The notes under the pieces: generated by a model | Seen by the model: only the letters and a program-made list of their open reading frames with translations | Told to the model about the DNA's origin: nothing | Databases searched by the model: none | In this document: positions 36,801 to 46,800 of the stretch, one piece after another | Layout of the letters: every line of letters begins with the position of its first letter | Numbering within the stretch: position 1 is the stretch's first letter | Assembly (NCBI GenBank): GCA_019155185.1 | Contig: CM032807.1 | Location: 14,668,200 to 14,732,199 of the forward strand | Source: Beaufortia kweichowensis | Lineage: Eukaryota; Chordata; Actinopteri; Cypriniformes; Gastromyzontidae | DNA length: 64,000 nucleotides | Reading direction: 5' to 3' | Translations under genes and position numbers: made by a program

Positions 36801-39004
36801 GTACATTTATCTAAGGATTTACCTTAAAATATCAAAATGTGATTCTATAATATAATGCCTTTAAATGTTATGATAAACAGCATGCAATTTATATTAGTCT
36901 GATGTCTTACCTCCTGCAGTTCTCCAGACATGTGTTTTGTTTTCTCTCTGTGATGTCTTTCAGAGATCACCTGTCGCCCGGAGCGCATCTCATCCTCCAT
37001 CTCTTGTAGACGTCTCTCCACCCGTAACGACACCTGAGAAACATCATACGCATCAATGTGCCCCTGATTCAGCATGTTTGGTCCCTAGCCTCGAGTAAAT
37101 ATAAAAGCCTAAAAATACGTATGAGTGGATCTTTTATGAAATAAAATCACTAAAAGCCTTATTTAATTCTAATTTTAAATTAAATTGTTGTTTATTATAC
37201 TAAACAATTTGGGCCATTACATTGGAAAAAATATTGTGTAATTATTAGAAGCGCTTACAGGGTCTTCTTTCTGTGACGTCTGCATGTGGCCTGCAAGATT
37301 TTCTAATGTCTTCCTTGTTTCAATGTCCGTCCTAATATACAAATATAAAATACACATAAAAAAAATACTAACACAAGGTATTTAATAATGAATTAGCGGT
37401 TACACAACATGTGTTGTGACCTGTTTCTTCTGCTGATCTCCCTGTCTATGTCGTCCTCCAGTCGAATTTGATCGCTCCGCAGGTCTCTGAGGGACTGATG
37501 CAATGTGTGAATCTGGAAAACAAAGACAACTGGATTTTTAAAAGAAACCTAAAGAAAGCTATACAATGTGTGGTGCTTTTTATATTGTGTAATCTTTGAT
37601 AAAATAAACTGTATTTTGACATCATTACAGCAGTTATATAAAATAACTGTAATGTAATGTTTTTGCAATTTTGTCCACCTGTACCAGAAACTAAACACGG
37701 TATCTCTCTAGCTCTTTAGAGAAACCCTCCCCTCCAAATCTAACAGGTCTGAATTTTAGGTGCACACAAGTACCTGCTGGTCAGATTGAGATGAGTCTCT
37801 GAAACGCACCGCAACGGATCTGGATCGTCTTCTGTCACCTGTGCCCACACCCCCATAATCCCTCAGAGGGGACGTGGGCAAGTAGCGTCTTCTTTCTACG
37901 GGACAAGAGACACAGAGCTAGCAATCAGCTTGAGACATACCATGCGGTTAATATCATAGACTGTTAAATAATGAGTCTAGAATATGTTAGAAATCAAAAC
38001 TGAAGTAGCTTTCAGTTAAGAACACACTGCATTATGGGCTTTACAGTATTTCAAGTGAGGTGCTCAAGTTGCACACTGCATATTAAAAGTAGTAGTAGAT
38101 TTAGATATTTTATGCATTAAAAACCGCAAAACCATAAAATTAGTATCAACATCTCCAGCATGTAATTGTGTTGATTACACGTGCAATGTTTTGGTCAGTT
38201 GCATCAATACATGAAATTGCTATTTTAAAAAACTGGTTTATCAACCAGTTTATTGAAAAACACAATGAATGATTAGCATACAAATCAGAGTCATATGGTC
38301 TGTAAGCACTCTACAAAAAAGCGGATCATTGTATTGCAAATCATAAACTTTACCTTAAAGAGTGAAATATGTATTTATTTGTCATTAACACATGATTACA
38401 CAAATTTAGACACTTTCGTTTCTTGAATTAAGCAGGTTATAGTCCATGCCATACCCGTGGCTTCGCCATCCTCCAGGTCACTGGTGTGTAGCGTGGAGTG
38501 GGAGGCGCTCCGGCCCCCGGTGGTCCTCCTCAGCCGCTGCCCCTGCAGCTGTTGGATGGATTCTTCTAAGCTCTCCCTCAGCTAAAACAAAAGCCATGCT
38601 TTCAAAACAAAACCCTTATCTGAAATCAAAGACAATCCCATACCGCACCGAGCAGCAATACTCACGGTCACCATGGCTTCAGCTTGGTCATCTGTGTGCT
38701 CCCTGTATTGGCCCAACATCCGATCCACTCTGTTTAGGTTTCGACTCGTGTCCTGCACCAAAGCATAAGCCTGTAAGTCAAAAAAGCCCAGCAATACCAA
38801 ACCTACACAGATGTTCTTGTTCAGTGAATATGTGCAGTTTACCTGTAGAGTGTTTGCCAGAGTGTCAATTTTATCAGATAGACCTGTATCAGAAACATGT
38901 GTATCCCTGGGAAACCTGCTGTCAGGTCTCATTCGACTCTCTCTCACCCGGGATCGATGCCCTCTGGGTCTATCAAAGGTGTCGGATTCACTGGAGGAGT
39001 CCAT
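15160..39004 (-). CDS. cep128: Centrosomal protein of 128 kDa (23 coding exons)
   Basis: Coiled-coil protein of the mother centriole subdistal appendages and ciliary base. Coding exons, in transcript order: 39004-38843, 38770-38666, 38581-38455, 37895-37774, 37512-37421, 37331-37259, 37033-36911, 35275-35189, 32891-32817, 32742-32613, 32527-32390, 30821-30555, 29775-29167, 27355-27191, 26915-26739, 23639-23580, 21720-21528, 20431-20382, 19127-19104, 18199-18122, 18049-17936, 15708-15600, 15236-15160. All have GT-AG sites and phases agree at every junction, except that exon 32527-32390 is one base too long. Ignoring that base gives about 1051 residues (human 1094). Anchors to human CEP128 include DTSRNLNRVDRMLGQYRE, VERRLQEMEDEMR, QEAIRQWK, TEQESILHAVG, HRWLAEAK, LQWLCEE and LDHLESVPEKLSLLE. 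The start ATG has A at -3 and G at +4. An out-of-frame upstream ATG (39012-39010, weak context) overlaps it. Confidence 0.93.
16235..16395 (+). repeat. Dispersed repeat family X, copy 2
   Basis: Shares TCCATTTGTTGGGTATTATT and GCTTCTGGTTTGTGCATTTT with the copies at 10615 and 53595. It lies in a cep128 intron. Confidence 0.55.
18641..18825. repeat. Compound (TC)n / (TCTCTG)n microsatellite
   Basis: 185 bases of nearly pure pyrimidine/purine sequence. A TC run is followed by TCTCTG hexamers with short TC interruptions, then TC again. It lies in a cep128 intron. The polypeptide-like frames through it on both strands are repeat artefacts. Confidence 0.97.
19104..19127 (-). CDS. cep128: cep128 24-base microexon
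   Basis: Acceptor TTTTTCAG and donor GTAGGT bracket eight codons (DRIVDLET). Human CEP128 has DRVIALET at the same point, joining KREEDVRNLQ upstream to STKLALDHLE downstream. It is phase 0 on both sides, so it could be skipped without a frameshift. Confidence 0.9.
19590..19835. repeat. Interspersed fish repeat
   Basis: Contains AAAGTTTGGCATCAGTAAGA, CATCAAGGCTGCATTTATTT, GATGCAAAGCTGAATTTTCA and AGTGTCACATGATCCTTCAT, blocks of a very common cyprinid interspersed repeat. A TAATG pentamer array (19843-19874) abuts its right end. Confidence 0.7.
19843..19874. repeat. (TAATG)n minisatellite
   Basis: About six TAATG units in tandem. Confidence 0.9.
23807..24264. mobile_element. hAT-type MITE with 8-bp target duplication
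   Basis: The element starts TAGGGCTGGGCGATAT and ends ...ATCGGCACAGCCCTA (inverted ends). It is flanked on both sides by GATAAAAG (23799-23806 and 24265-24272), the 8-bp duplication typical of hAT elements. The insertion splits the tail of a SINE-type repeat, TCGCTTTGGATAAAAG...CGTCAGCTAAATG. The interior has TCGATAACGATATAT-type repeats and no transposase. Confidence 0.88.
24640..25090. other. CpG-rich intronic segment in cep128
   Basis: Markedly more CpG-rich than the flanks, with long open frames on both strands that have no splice or homology support. It lies just right of the hAT insertion. It could be an unrecognised transposon interior or a cryptic promoter. Nothing specific is recognised. 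Confidence 0.3.
25351..25420 (+). repeat. hAT-type element end (partial)
   Basis: Starts TAGGGCTGTGACGGTGGCAG, the terminal sequence of a hAT-derived fish repeat. I found no matching right end, so the extent is uncertain. Confidence 0.4.
27501..27851. mobile_element. hAT-type MITE
   Basis: Terminal inverted repeats TAGGGCTGTCAAACGATTAA and TTAATCGTTTGACAGGCTTA (two mismatches at the right tip). The interior is also palindromic, with ATAAAAGTTTGTGTTTACAT and its complement. The target duplication is no longer recognisable. It lies in a cep128 intron. Confidence 0.8.
28419..29155. repeat. Decayed foldback element split by AT-rich DNA
   Basis: The left part (TTTAAAGAAATAGTTTCAAC, CTCATGTTGTTCTA) and right part (AACATAAGGGTGAGTAAAAA, ACTTTTACTTTAA) resemble the two ends of the 431-699 family. 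Between them, 28690-28960 is almost pure A/T. Confidence 0.4.
32390..32527 (-). CDS. cep128: cep128 exon with frame disruption
   Basis: The exon is entered in phase 1 and reads DRTELEREIEDLRVQLG, matching human ...DLRVQLNF. A continuation in that frame meets TGA after ISLQ. One base out of step, the same exon reads AESASSEVEELRRTAERRE then KNQLAFRVE, matching human ASELEEVKR...HLASQVE, and leaves in phase 0 as the next exon (30821) requires. Its length is 138, where 137 (or 140) is needed. Either the sequence carries one extra base near 32485-32490 or the allele is broken. Confidence 0.85.
33032..33371. repeat. Foldback element with 18-bp terminal repeats
   Basis: TAAAGGAGTAGTTAAAA at the left end and TTTTAACTACTCCTTTTA at the right end (33354-33371) are inverted copies. 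The sequence just inside the right end, GACATGGGGGTGAATAAATT, links it to the 431-699 family. It lies in a cep128 intron. Confidence 0.75.
33640..34130 (+). pseudogene. Tc1/mariner transposase remnant
   Basis: The sequence around 33890-34080 (for example GCAACGACCCAAAGCACACA and CTCAACTGAGATGCTGGGGT) resembles the 3' portion of fish Tc1-like transposases, the region around the catalytic DDE third acid. It is broken by stops and frameshifts and has no intact frame. The left boundary is uncertain. Confidence 0.6.
34786..34860 (-). repeat. SINE-type repeat fragment (reverse)
   Basis: TTTATTTCTATACCGCTTTT followed by CAGCTTTACAGAAAAC is the reverse of the module at 13545-13645. It lies in a cep128 intron. 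Confidence 0.5.
35366..35398. repeat. (GATG)n microsatellite
   Basis: About eight GATG units. Confidence 0.95.
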
Positions 39005-39022
39005 GCTGTCATGAGCCGGAGG
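38843..39022 (-). CDS. cep128: cep128 first coding exon
   Basis: Acceptor TGTTTAG ends at 39023. A short 5' UTR is followed by ATG at 39004-39002 and 54 codons (MDSSSESDTFDRPRGHRSR ... SDKIDTLANTLQ), then donor GTAAAC. The next exon has two usable acceptors 18 bases apart (first exon base 38770 or 38752). The inner one joins NTLQ directly to DTSR exactly as in human. The outer one adds AYALVQ. Confidence 0.9.
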
Positions 39023-39379
39023 CTAAACATAAACAACAGCACCAATCTGAAATCAGAACCCATCTTCGCCTTTCTTGATACATGATTATCAGTTTGCTTA
39101 GCTGCTGCTAGATGCGTGTAATTACATCCGACGAGCAACTGTTGAGATTATTGAACTGTTTAAAGCTGTTCTCATCTGGCAAATGAAATAATCGATCTTT
39201 TTAATGCAAACATAAGTGTCTTAACAGACAAAGTTGACGTTAAACTATCAGGCTAATTAGCTTTATGATTACAGCTAGCTCGCTTCTCCTTTTCGAGTTG
39301 TCGATAGTCATTTCGGCATGTGTAATATCTATCGAGATTACAAAATACACTGCAAAAAAGTCAATAAAACAGCACCCAC

Positions 39380-39480
39380 CCGTATGGCCAACAGAATGAC
39401 GGTTAATGTATGTGATGAGTGTAAAGCACCGCCATCCTCTGCTATGGCAACTTGAACTGGCCGCCTAACAGGAAATCAAC
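39380..39480 (-). other. cep128: Likely cep128 non-coding exon 1
   Basis: A donor (G then GTGGGT at 39379-39374) lies upstream of the first coding exon, whose acceptor shows that a 5' exon must exist. The 5' limit is a guess from the position of promoter motifs. Confidence 0.5.
39438..39451 (-). promoter_or_regulatory. cep128: X-box-like (RFX) motif at cep128 start
   Basis: On the minus strand GTTGCCATAGCAGA, matching 11 of 14 positions of the RFX X-box GTTGCCATGGCAAC. RFX factors drive many ciliary and centriolar genes. Confidence 0.35.
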
Positions 39481-39489
39481 AAACGCAGG

Positions 39490-39509
39490 GGATCATGGGA
39501 GATGTAGTT
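39490..39509 (-). promoter_or_regulatory. cep128: ZNF143-type promoter motif
   Basis: On the minus strand ACTACATCTCCCATGATCCC, close to the ACTACAATTCCCAGCATGC element bound by ZNF143/THAP11. It sits just upstream of the inferred cep128 transcription start, where such sites usually occur. Confidence 0.5.
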
Positions 39510-40177
39510 TTTTACTACGCGCGGTCTTATCCGCGGTCCAGTGGGAGATGATGTGTTCCAGAAAATGTCATTCATTTTAAATTCCTTTTTAAAATACTTT
39601 ATTCTGCAAAATGTCTATGTTAATAAAAGAACGCAAACCGCATTTTATTCTTTGATTTTCACGGATTCGTTTTACTAAAACATTTGGTTCTTTATGAAAA
39701 TGTGCGAAAATGTTGCCAGGTCTATACTGCGCAAGCGCGGTACAATAGTAAAGGGCGTCTTGTGTGGCATATTTTATTTAATAAAATATCAGACCAAGTG
39801 TGACAAAAAGCCCCAGTTACCGTTATACTACATTCACATTCTGTAAATTGCTGAATTTTTTAATAATATTTTAACCTATACATGACAGTATGTGTTTACT
39901 CTGTTAATCATTACACAATGAGGTGATTACTAATAATACAAATTATTAAAATAAAATTATAAAAATATAAGTGTTCTCAAACGTTTTTCTTAGTGCATTA
40001 ATCTTTATTGAAATTTCACTGACTGCTCAACTAATTTCTTCATAGGGTGAATTCCGGTAAACTGGGACACTTTTAGACAGTTATCAAATAATTTAATAAC
40101 AAATAATTTGAGAACATTTTATTTGGGCTAATAAGTCTATTTTAAAGACTGAATTTGAACAGTTTGATAAGTTTTCA

Positions 40178-40191
40178 GTTCCCATAGCAAC
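40178..40191 (+). promoter_or_regulatory. X-box (RFX) motif in divergent promoter
   Basis: GTTCCCATAGCAAC fits the RFX consensus GTNRCCNNRGYAAC at 13 of 14 positions. It lies 183 bases upstream of the tshr ATG and about 0.7 kb upstream of cep128, so it may serve either gene. Confidence 0.45.
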
Positions 40192-40373
40192 CGCAAGAGC
40201 GCCTCAGCAGCCCGTCTCTCACTCAGTGAAGGGCTCTCACACTCCAGCAAGTACGCGCTCTTAAAGTGCTAGTCAAGGTTTCTGGCATTATTTTAGTTTA
40301 CAGAACCAGCGGCCACTTCCAAGACTCTGGTGAAGTTTGATCAGTGAATAAAGAGAGATTTATTGGTTATATC

Positions 40374-43300
40374 ATGGAGACACGCGTGCTGTTAGTGTTG
40401 ATGCTGTCACCTGTGTGTGTGACTGGACATTTCAACTCATGTCCGCGTGGATGCGAGTGTTCTCAGTGGAAAGTCTTCTCTGTCTCCTGCATGGACATTG
40501 ATGTTATTCCCACGTTTCCCTCCATTACAGAAACATTGTAAGTATTCATCTTTAATATACAACGTTAAATTTAATTATGTGTTGTCTTTATTTTTGACAA
40601 TAATAAGCATTAGCCATTAGGTAACATTTTTAATAATTTATTTTAATATTCATATTTGCATTTTATTAGCAATCATTACAGTATGTAAAGATTAACAGAG
40701 TCAAATGGAAATGCCATAGTACTTATAGTAAATGGGCTATTTACACTTTTTCCTCCAGTGAATATTTCTCAGAGCAGGTTTTTGTTGAAAGTTAGTTTCT
40801 AGACAGAAACCAAGTCTCCAAAGTCTACAGAGATATCTAGCATAATGTTTGTTCAAGTTTGTTTAATAATTAAAGTTTTTAAACAATGTTACCAGTGCTT
40901 GTTTTTAAATGGTAACACTGTTAACAATAACATTAGTTAATGAACTAACATAATGAACATTGTAATCTAACATTACCAAAAATAATGCTGTAAAAATATG
41001 GTGCTTATTAGTTGTTCATGTCAGCTAATCCTTTAAGTAAGCAATAAGAAACGATCAGCACTTAAAATTAAATTCTTAATGGTGGCACATCGATAACTTT
41101 GAATCACATAATTTCATCATTCTCATATGTTTCATTATTGAATGTGCAAGAACCGATTCGAAGAGATTTAAAGTTATTTACTAGTAACTACATCAAATGC
41201 AAACCCAGCCAGATTGTGGATTTGTTGTGAATTGGAATGATAAGAGGGGTGCTTCCATAAAAAGACATCATGACAATCATGGTAAAATCACTGTGTGGAT
41301 TTTCTCTTATTGCTTATTGAGCAACAATATGCATCAATGGGAATAAAGACAGTGGCGATCACATGATCTGTCTCCTTAGTCAAGTGTAGTCAAGATGGAC
41401 TGTCAGTGTTTTCACTTTTCTTCATGATTTCTTTCTGCCCACATTAAGGCATATATTAAAAATGATAATTGTTCATTAAATAATATAAACTTGCCAAAAG
41501 TAAAATTTTAGCAGCATGAAAAATCGAAATAACAAAATCAAAATTGATAAGAAGACATTTGGTCGAGTCCCACTTTATATTTGTCTTCAATGCTTTTATA
41601 TTTACCTGTTAGTAAGACAATGCTGAGCACGTCTTTGTTCTGGTGTCTAGTGCCTCGTGCCACTCTCTAATCCACACACGCTGTGAGTTTGTTTAGTTCT
41701 TCAGGAACATTCCTCCATGGCCCGTCTGTTCAGATTCATTTTACTCTCCATCTCGCTTCATCAAGCACCATCACATGAAATTACACCCAAATCGGTGCGC
41801 CAATTCAGGCCACCGCTTGGCATTGCCACCCCAATGCGGGCCGCCACATTCTTTCTTCTTTAGAGTACTCGCTTGACGGGAGATGGACAGATGAATCCAA
41901 CTGTAAAAACATCGCCCAAAATAGACCAGCAGTCATTATCCAAAGTCAAGGGCTGGTATGCATACCTCAAATAACATTAACTGACAACAATTAACTAATT
42001 AACATCAAATTTAAGAGGGAGATTGTGGTAAATCTGTGTGACACTGGTTACACATATTGTAACCTCCCAAGTGATAATTACATCAGCATACAAGTTCGTC
42101 TCTTTACCTTTTTATTACAGTTTTCTAAATAAAGACCTAATCTAAACCTAATCTATCTGTGCAGCATACTGGTTTGCCTGTGGAAGTCATTATCAAGATC
42201 TGGCTTATGACTTCAAACCAATATGCCCATTTAAGAAAACCACTCAAGTGTGTGCAATTTGTGAGCTTTTAAATAAGGTTAAGAAGTCCAAGTTTTATGA
42301 GTGCTTTCAAAACAAGAATGTTGATAACATGAAATTGTTCATTTATTTTACTTAGTCTTCAGTGCAAGATTCTATAATCATTGGAGATTATTTCATATTT
42401 TATTCTTTTGAGTACTCGTGCCTCAGCCACTTGTGTAATTATAATATAAAAAATATAGTCTAAAAATATAACAAACAATCTAGTAATGCCACAGTTTTTT
42501 GTGGGTAAAAACACAAATGACTTATTAAGCAAGCACATAAAAGATCAGTGTTCAAAACTGTTTCTTTACCTTACCCCGATTTGCAAAGATAAGCTTATAA
42601 TATTGATTTATAATTCAACTTGTCAGATATAATGATGTGGGAAATGCCCGTAGACGTCAATGTAAAGCTTGCCACCTGCAAATTTATGTTTCAAATAGAG
42701 ATGATGATAATGATTACAGATTACAGCTTTAATTTAACCTGTAAGTTACTATATATAATGTAAGACTATTTTACACCTACATGTAAAATACATGTGTATT
42801 GTTACTGTATTGTTAATTTAGTAAAATTATGTCTTTGGAAGTAAAAAGTCTCTTACTATTGGGTCATTTGGAGGTGCCATTAGTTCTGGTTGTTCTAGAA
42901 TGATTGTTGAATCACACATTGACAGTTTTCACACAGTATAGACTTAATAATATAAAAAATTAACAAAAATCAATGCATGCTGTTTCCGGTCATATCTCTG
43001 CTGAGAATGCACACAGTGGGCTCTTTAGGTCCATAGCATCACTTTTAAAAATCATCCCAGTATATTGGAGATATCATCAATGGATCAGATGTTTCACTGA
43101 CTTCGCTCCTATGATAGTCACTCTCTTTAGCATATAAGTCAATATTTTTCAATATTATTTCGTCGCTGGACATGCCCACATCCTATTGTCTGACCACTTT
43201 GGCCTGTTGTTGTGATCTACTGTACATCTGTACATACAATGTAAACACGTAAAAGTAAACAAGGGAGCCATGGTTTTCTGGAAATACAGTAATACACAAT

Positions 43301-43776
43301 AACATTTACACTTTCTAATCAATTTTACTGGTGTATAATTTATGTGGAGTACAAACATTTTTCAGCCTCCAGTTACTTCAAATGTTGATGGTTAGACATG
43401 GAAAATTATTTTCATAAGTTCAGTCCTTCACTTAAACCATTGAAGTATGTACCAGTTTATTTGATTTTTATGATATTAAAATATGCAGTTTACAGTATTA
43501 GACTGTAAAATATCCAGACCTTTAAGATGCCATGAAAAATTCTCACTTTAGTTTTGTTAGTTTGTTTACTTTAATACATACAGTATGTGTTACGTCCAGT
43601 GCATGTGTCTTCCTCCATGATATATCACAGCTTGCTGTCAGCCTTATTTTCATTTTAACACCTTTACAAATGATGTTGTTCTTTCTCTACAAACCAACCT
43701 ATTTCTTACTTTCTTTTCATGGTTTTCTTTTTGAAGGCAAATTGTTGGAGTGATTTTCTTAAAAACCTGGGGGCTG

Positions 43777-43807
<31 letters not shown>

Positions 43808-46800
43808 CCCACTGTGTAATGCAGTGGAATTATTTACAGTGGATTGAGGTCAGGTGGTCAAGTGTGTGGTGTAAAGTGACAGGGTCTGTTCAGTGTAATA
43901 GAGTTTGTTTAATTTGTCAGGGTCGATCTACCTGTGCCAGCTTCAGGCTGTGAATTCACCCATTGTTTAAAGATCATCAGCGTCACTATGTAGCGTTTTC
44001 TTTATATTTTTTTTGCAAACAACAATAATTTGACAACGTTATTAATTATGTTTGCTATTACATTTCAAGTTGTGACCGTAGTCTGTCCAAACAGGCTATC
44101 ATAGAGGCGGCATTTTCCTTTCCGTCGCAAACAGCTGAAACACTTGTTTGATTTGGCCACGATTTACCTCCAGACGATTTTATTTAGACTGCTTTCTTCA
44201 AAGACCTGCTCCATTTAGTCAAGGAGAAAACAGGCAATAACTAGAATAACACTATAATGGCCTCAAGACCTTGGTGAAGATCTGTCCAGACTTTATGTTT
44301 CTTGTTTCAGGCTGGAACTTTCCTTCAAGCTTATAGTTGTAATGTGGGTGGTGTAGTAGCTGAAGTCCACAATCAAACAGGAACAGGATTAGCAACAGAA
44401 ATTACCCAAAAACTAATTGGTAACTACAGAGAAACTAAATGGGTAACTATGGGAACAAAGAAGGGACTAATTATGAAACAAATGACAAAGAACTAAACAG
44501 AACATACATGTAAGAACCAAGCGAAATGAGAAAATCTCTCGCAGACCTTTCATCAATAGTGTAAAAACATCAACAGAGAAAACAGGTAGTTATGCACACA
44601 CAATGTGAAAACCTAAACTAGAAAAAGGTGATGGCTAATCTGTAACTATAGAGAAGTGATCCTAACACAACCAAAGCAAACTAAAAGTGTGCTTAATGAG
44701 GAAACAGAACACAGCTGACAGCTGAAAAAAATATTTCTTGTAAATACATAGACTACTACATTAGGTTACATGGACAAAAGACAATTTTTCAGTCCAGACT
44801 GTTGTCTACCTAAATGAAATAAATTCCTCAAAGTTATCAGTGATTTTTAAGTGAACAAAGGTTGATATGATTGGTGGGATATCCAACATATTATTTAACT
44901 TATTTTTAGTGATGCTATACATGCAACAATTATAATATGTATTGAAGTTGTTAACCACCTCATTTTGTAATCATCTTTAATTCCAGAAGCCTCTACGAGA
45001 CAAGCTTGACCACAATTCCTCATGATGCCTTTGCAAATTTGGTCAATATCACAAGAATGTAAGTAAAAAGGTTTATTTATTAGGGGAATTATTTAATATG
45101 ACAGACACATTTGATAATTAACTGTATGCATAATAATTGTGGGAAAATGTGCAAAATCTTATGTTAAGATGGAGTATAGCAAGACACTTCATAATGTGTT
45201 AACTTTCTAAAGTGTTTCATCATAAATAATAACTGATGAAATTTTAGCATTAAGAAGCATTACAGTTAAGACAGGTTTTTCTGTACTAATAAGAAATTAA
45301 ACGTTTAAAGTTTCTTTTAAAACATAGTCTTTTTTCCTCAGCTATCTGTCTGTGGATGTCTCTCTCAGAAGGTTAGAGAAGCATTCCTTTCACAACCTAA
45401 GGAAGATCACTCATATGTAAGTCATAACCAGAAAAACCCAATATTAATTCCAGTTATATATAAAAAATAAGTTTTGCTAAATAAATAAATGAATTAATAA
45501 TACTTTACAAACATGTTTTGTTGCTTTATTTCTCGATTTAATTTAAATAATACTTATATTATTTAATAATAAGGAAATAAGGAATGTTTATAATAAGGAA
45601 AATGTACAGGTACTGTTATTCTGTGTGTTATTCTGTAAAATAAAATGTGCACTCAGAAATGCACTGAACATGGTTGCCATGTCTGACTAAACGTTAAAAG
45701 CTATGTTCTTTAATAAATCGTTTGCAAATCAAATTACTGTTAAAAGCACATAGTTGCAGCCCTGAATGCTGATTGATCACTATTGATGTATCGCTTCATT
45801 GTCTTCAAGTTGCTTTGGATAAAAGTGCCTGCCAAACGCCTAAATGTAATTCCGCAGATAACTTTTTAATGAACAAATATTAATTGAATAGTGGGGATGT
45901 CATACAGACATGGATACCCTATAGAAAGGGTATCCATAGAAATATAGAAATATAGAATGTTTCTTAATTGTTATTAAGTCATTGTACTGTACATGCAGCG
46001 TTCATTCTACACCTTATCACACTGCTGCCTTTATAAATGTTTATGCTTCATTTAGAAAAATCTTCATGTTTAAAAAATATATTTTGCTTCTGACCCTTCT
46101 TTTGAAATTAAGGCACAAAGAAATTGCTAGGCCTACAGTAAATGTTTCATTTTTAAATGTGGGCCAATGAACCAGCAAAAATAAGGAAAACTACTGGTCC
46201 AACTAGGCAAATGAAATATCTTTACTGTTGAGCCCTATTTTTAAAATGATATTGTTTGCCGGTTATGTTTTTTTGGTTTTAATACGCCATGTCTTTGATT
46301 TTTTACTGTACTACAAAATGTGTTTTTAACTCCAAAAATCTGTTGTTCCCATCACCTGAATGCTAAAGTAATGTGAAATTTCCATTACATTTAAAGTGCA
46401 ATGCTCATCTGAGGTATTGTAAAATGGAATCCTTTTCTGTTTCTTACATTGAAGAGTTATAAAGTATTTAAAAATGCATTGATTATTATTCATGAAGCAC
46501 AATCTCTCTCTCTCTCTTTAGAGAAATCAGGAACACAAGAAATCTGACATTCATCCATCCAGAGGCGTTTAAGAATCTCCCTAATTTACAGTATTTGTGA
46601 GCAAAACACCTTTGTGCAACATTCAGATTTCAATTGAGAATGCCTTTGTAATTTATCTCCTAGGTTTATAAACATAATTCATAAAAGTAGAATTCAAATG
46701 GAAGAAAATTTATTAAAATGCAAATCAGCCCTTTCACGTAGGGTCATTTTAGTGTGTTATGAATAGTAGCAAACAACAAAATTACATGCATAGCATTTTA

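Noticed and set aside
38446..39078. 210-codon plus-strand ORF
   Set aside because: Antisense shadow of cep128 coding exons, which match the known protein on the minus strand.
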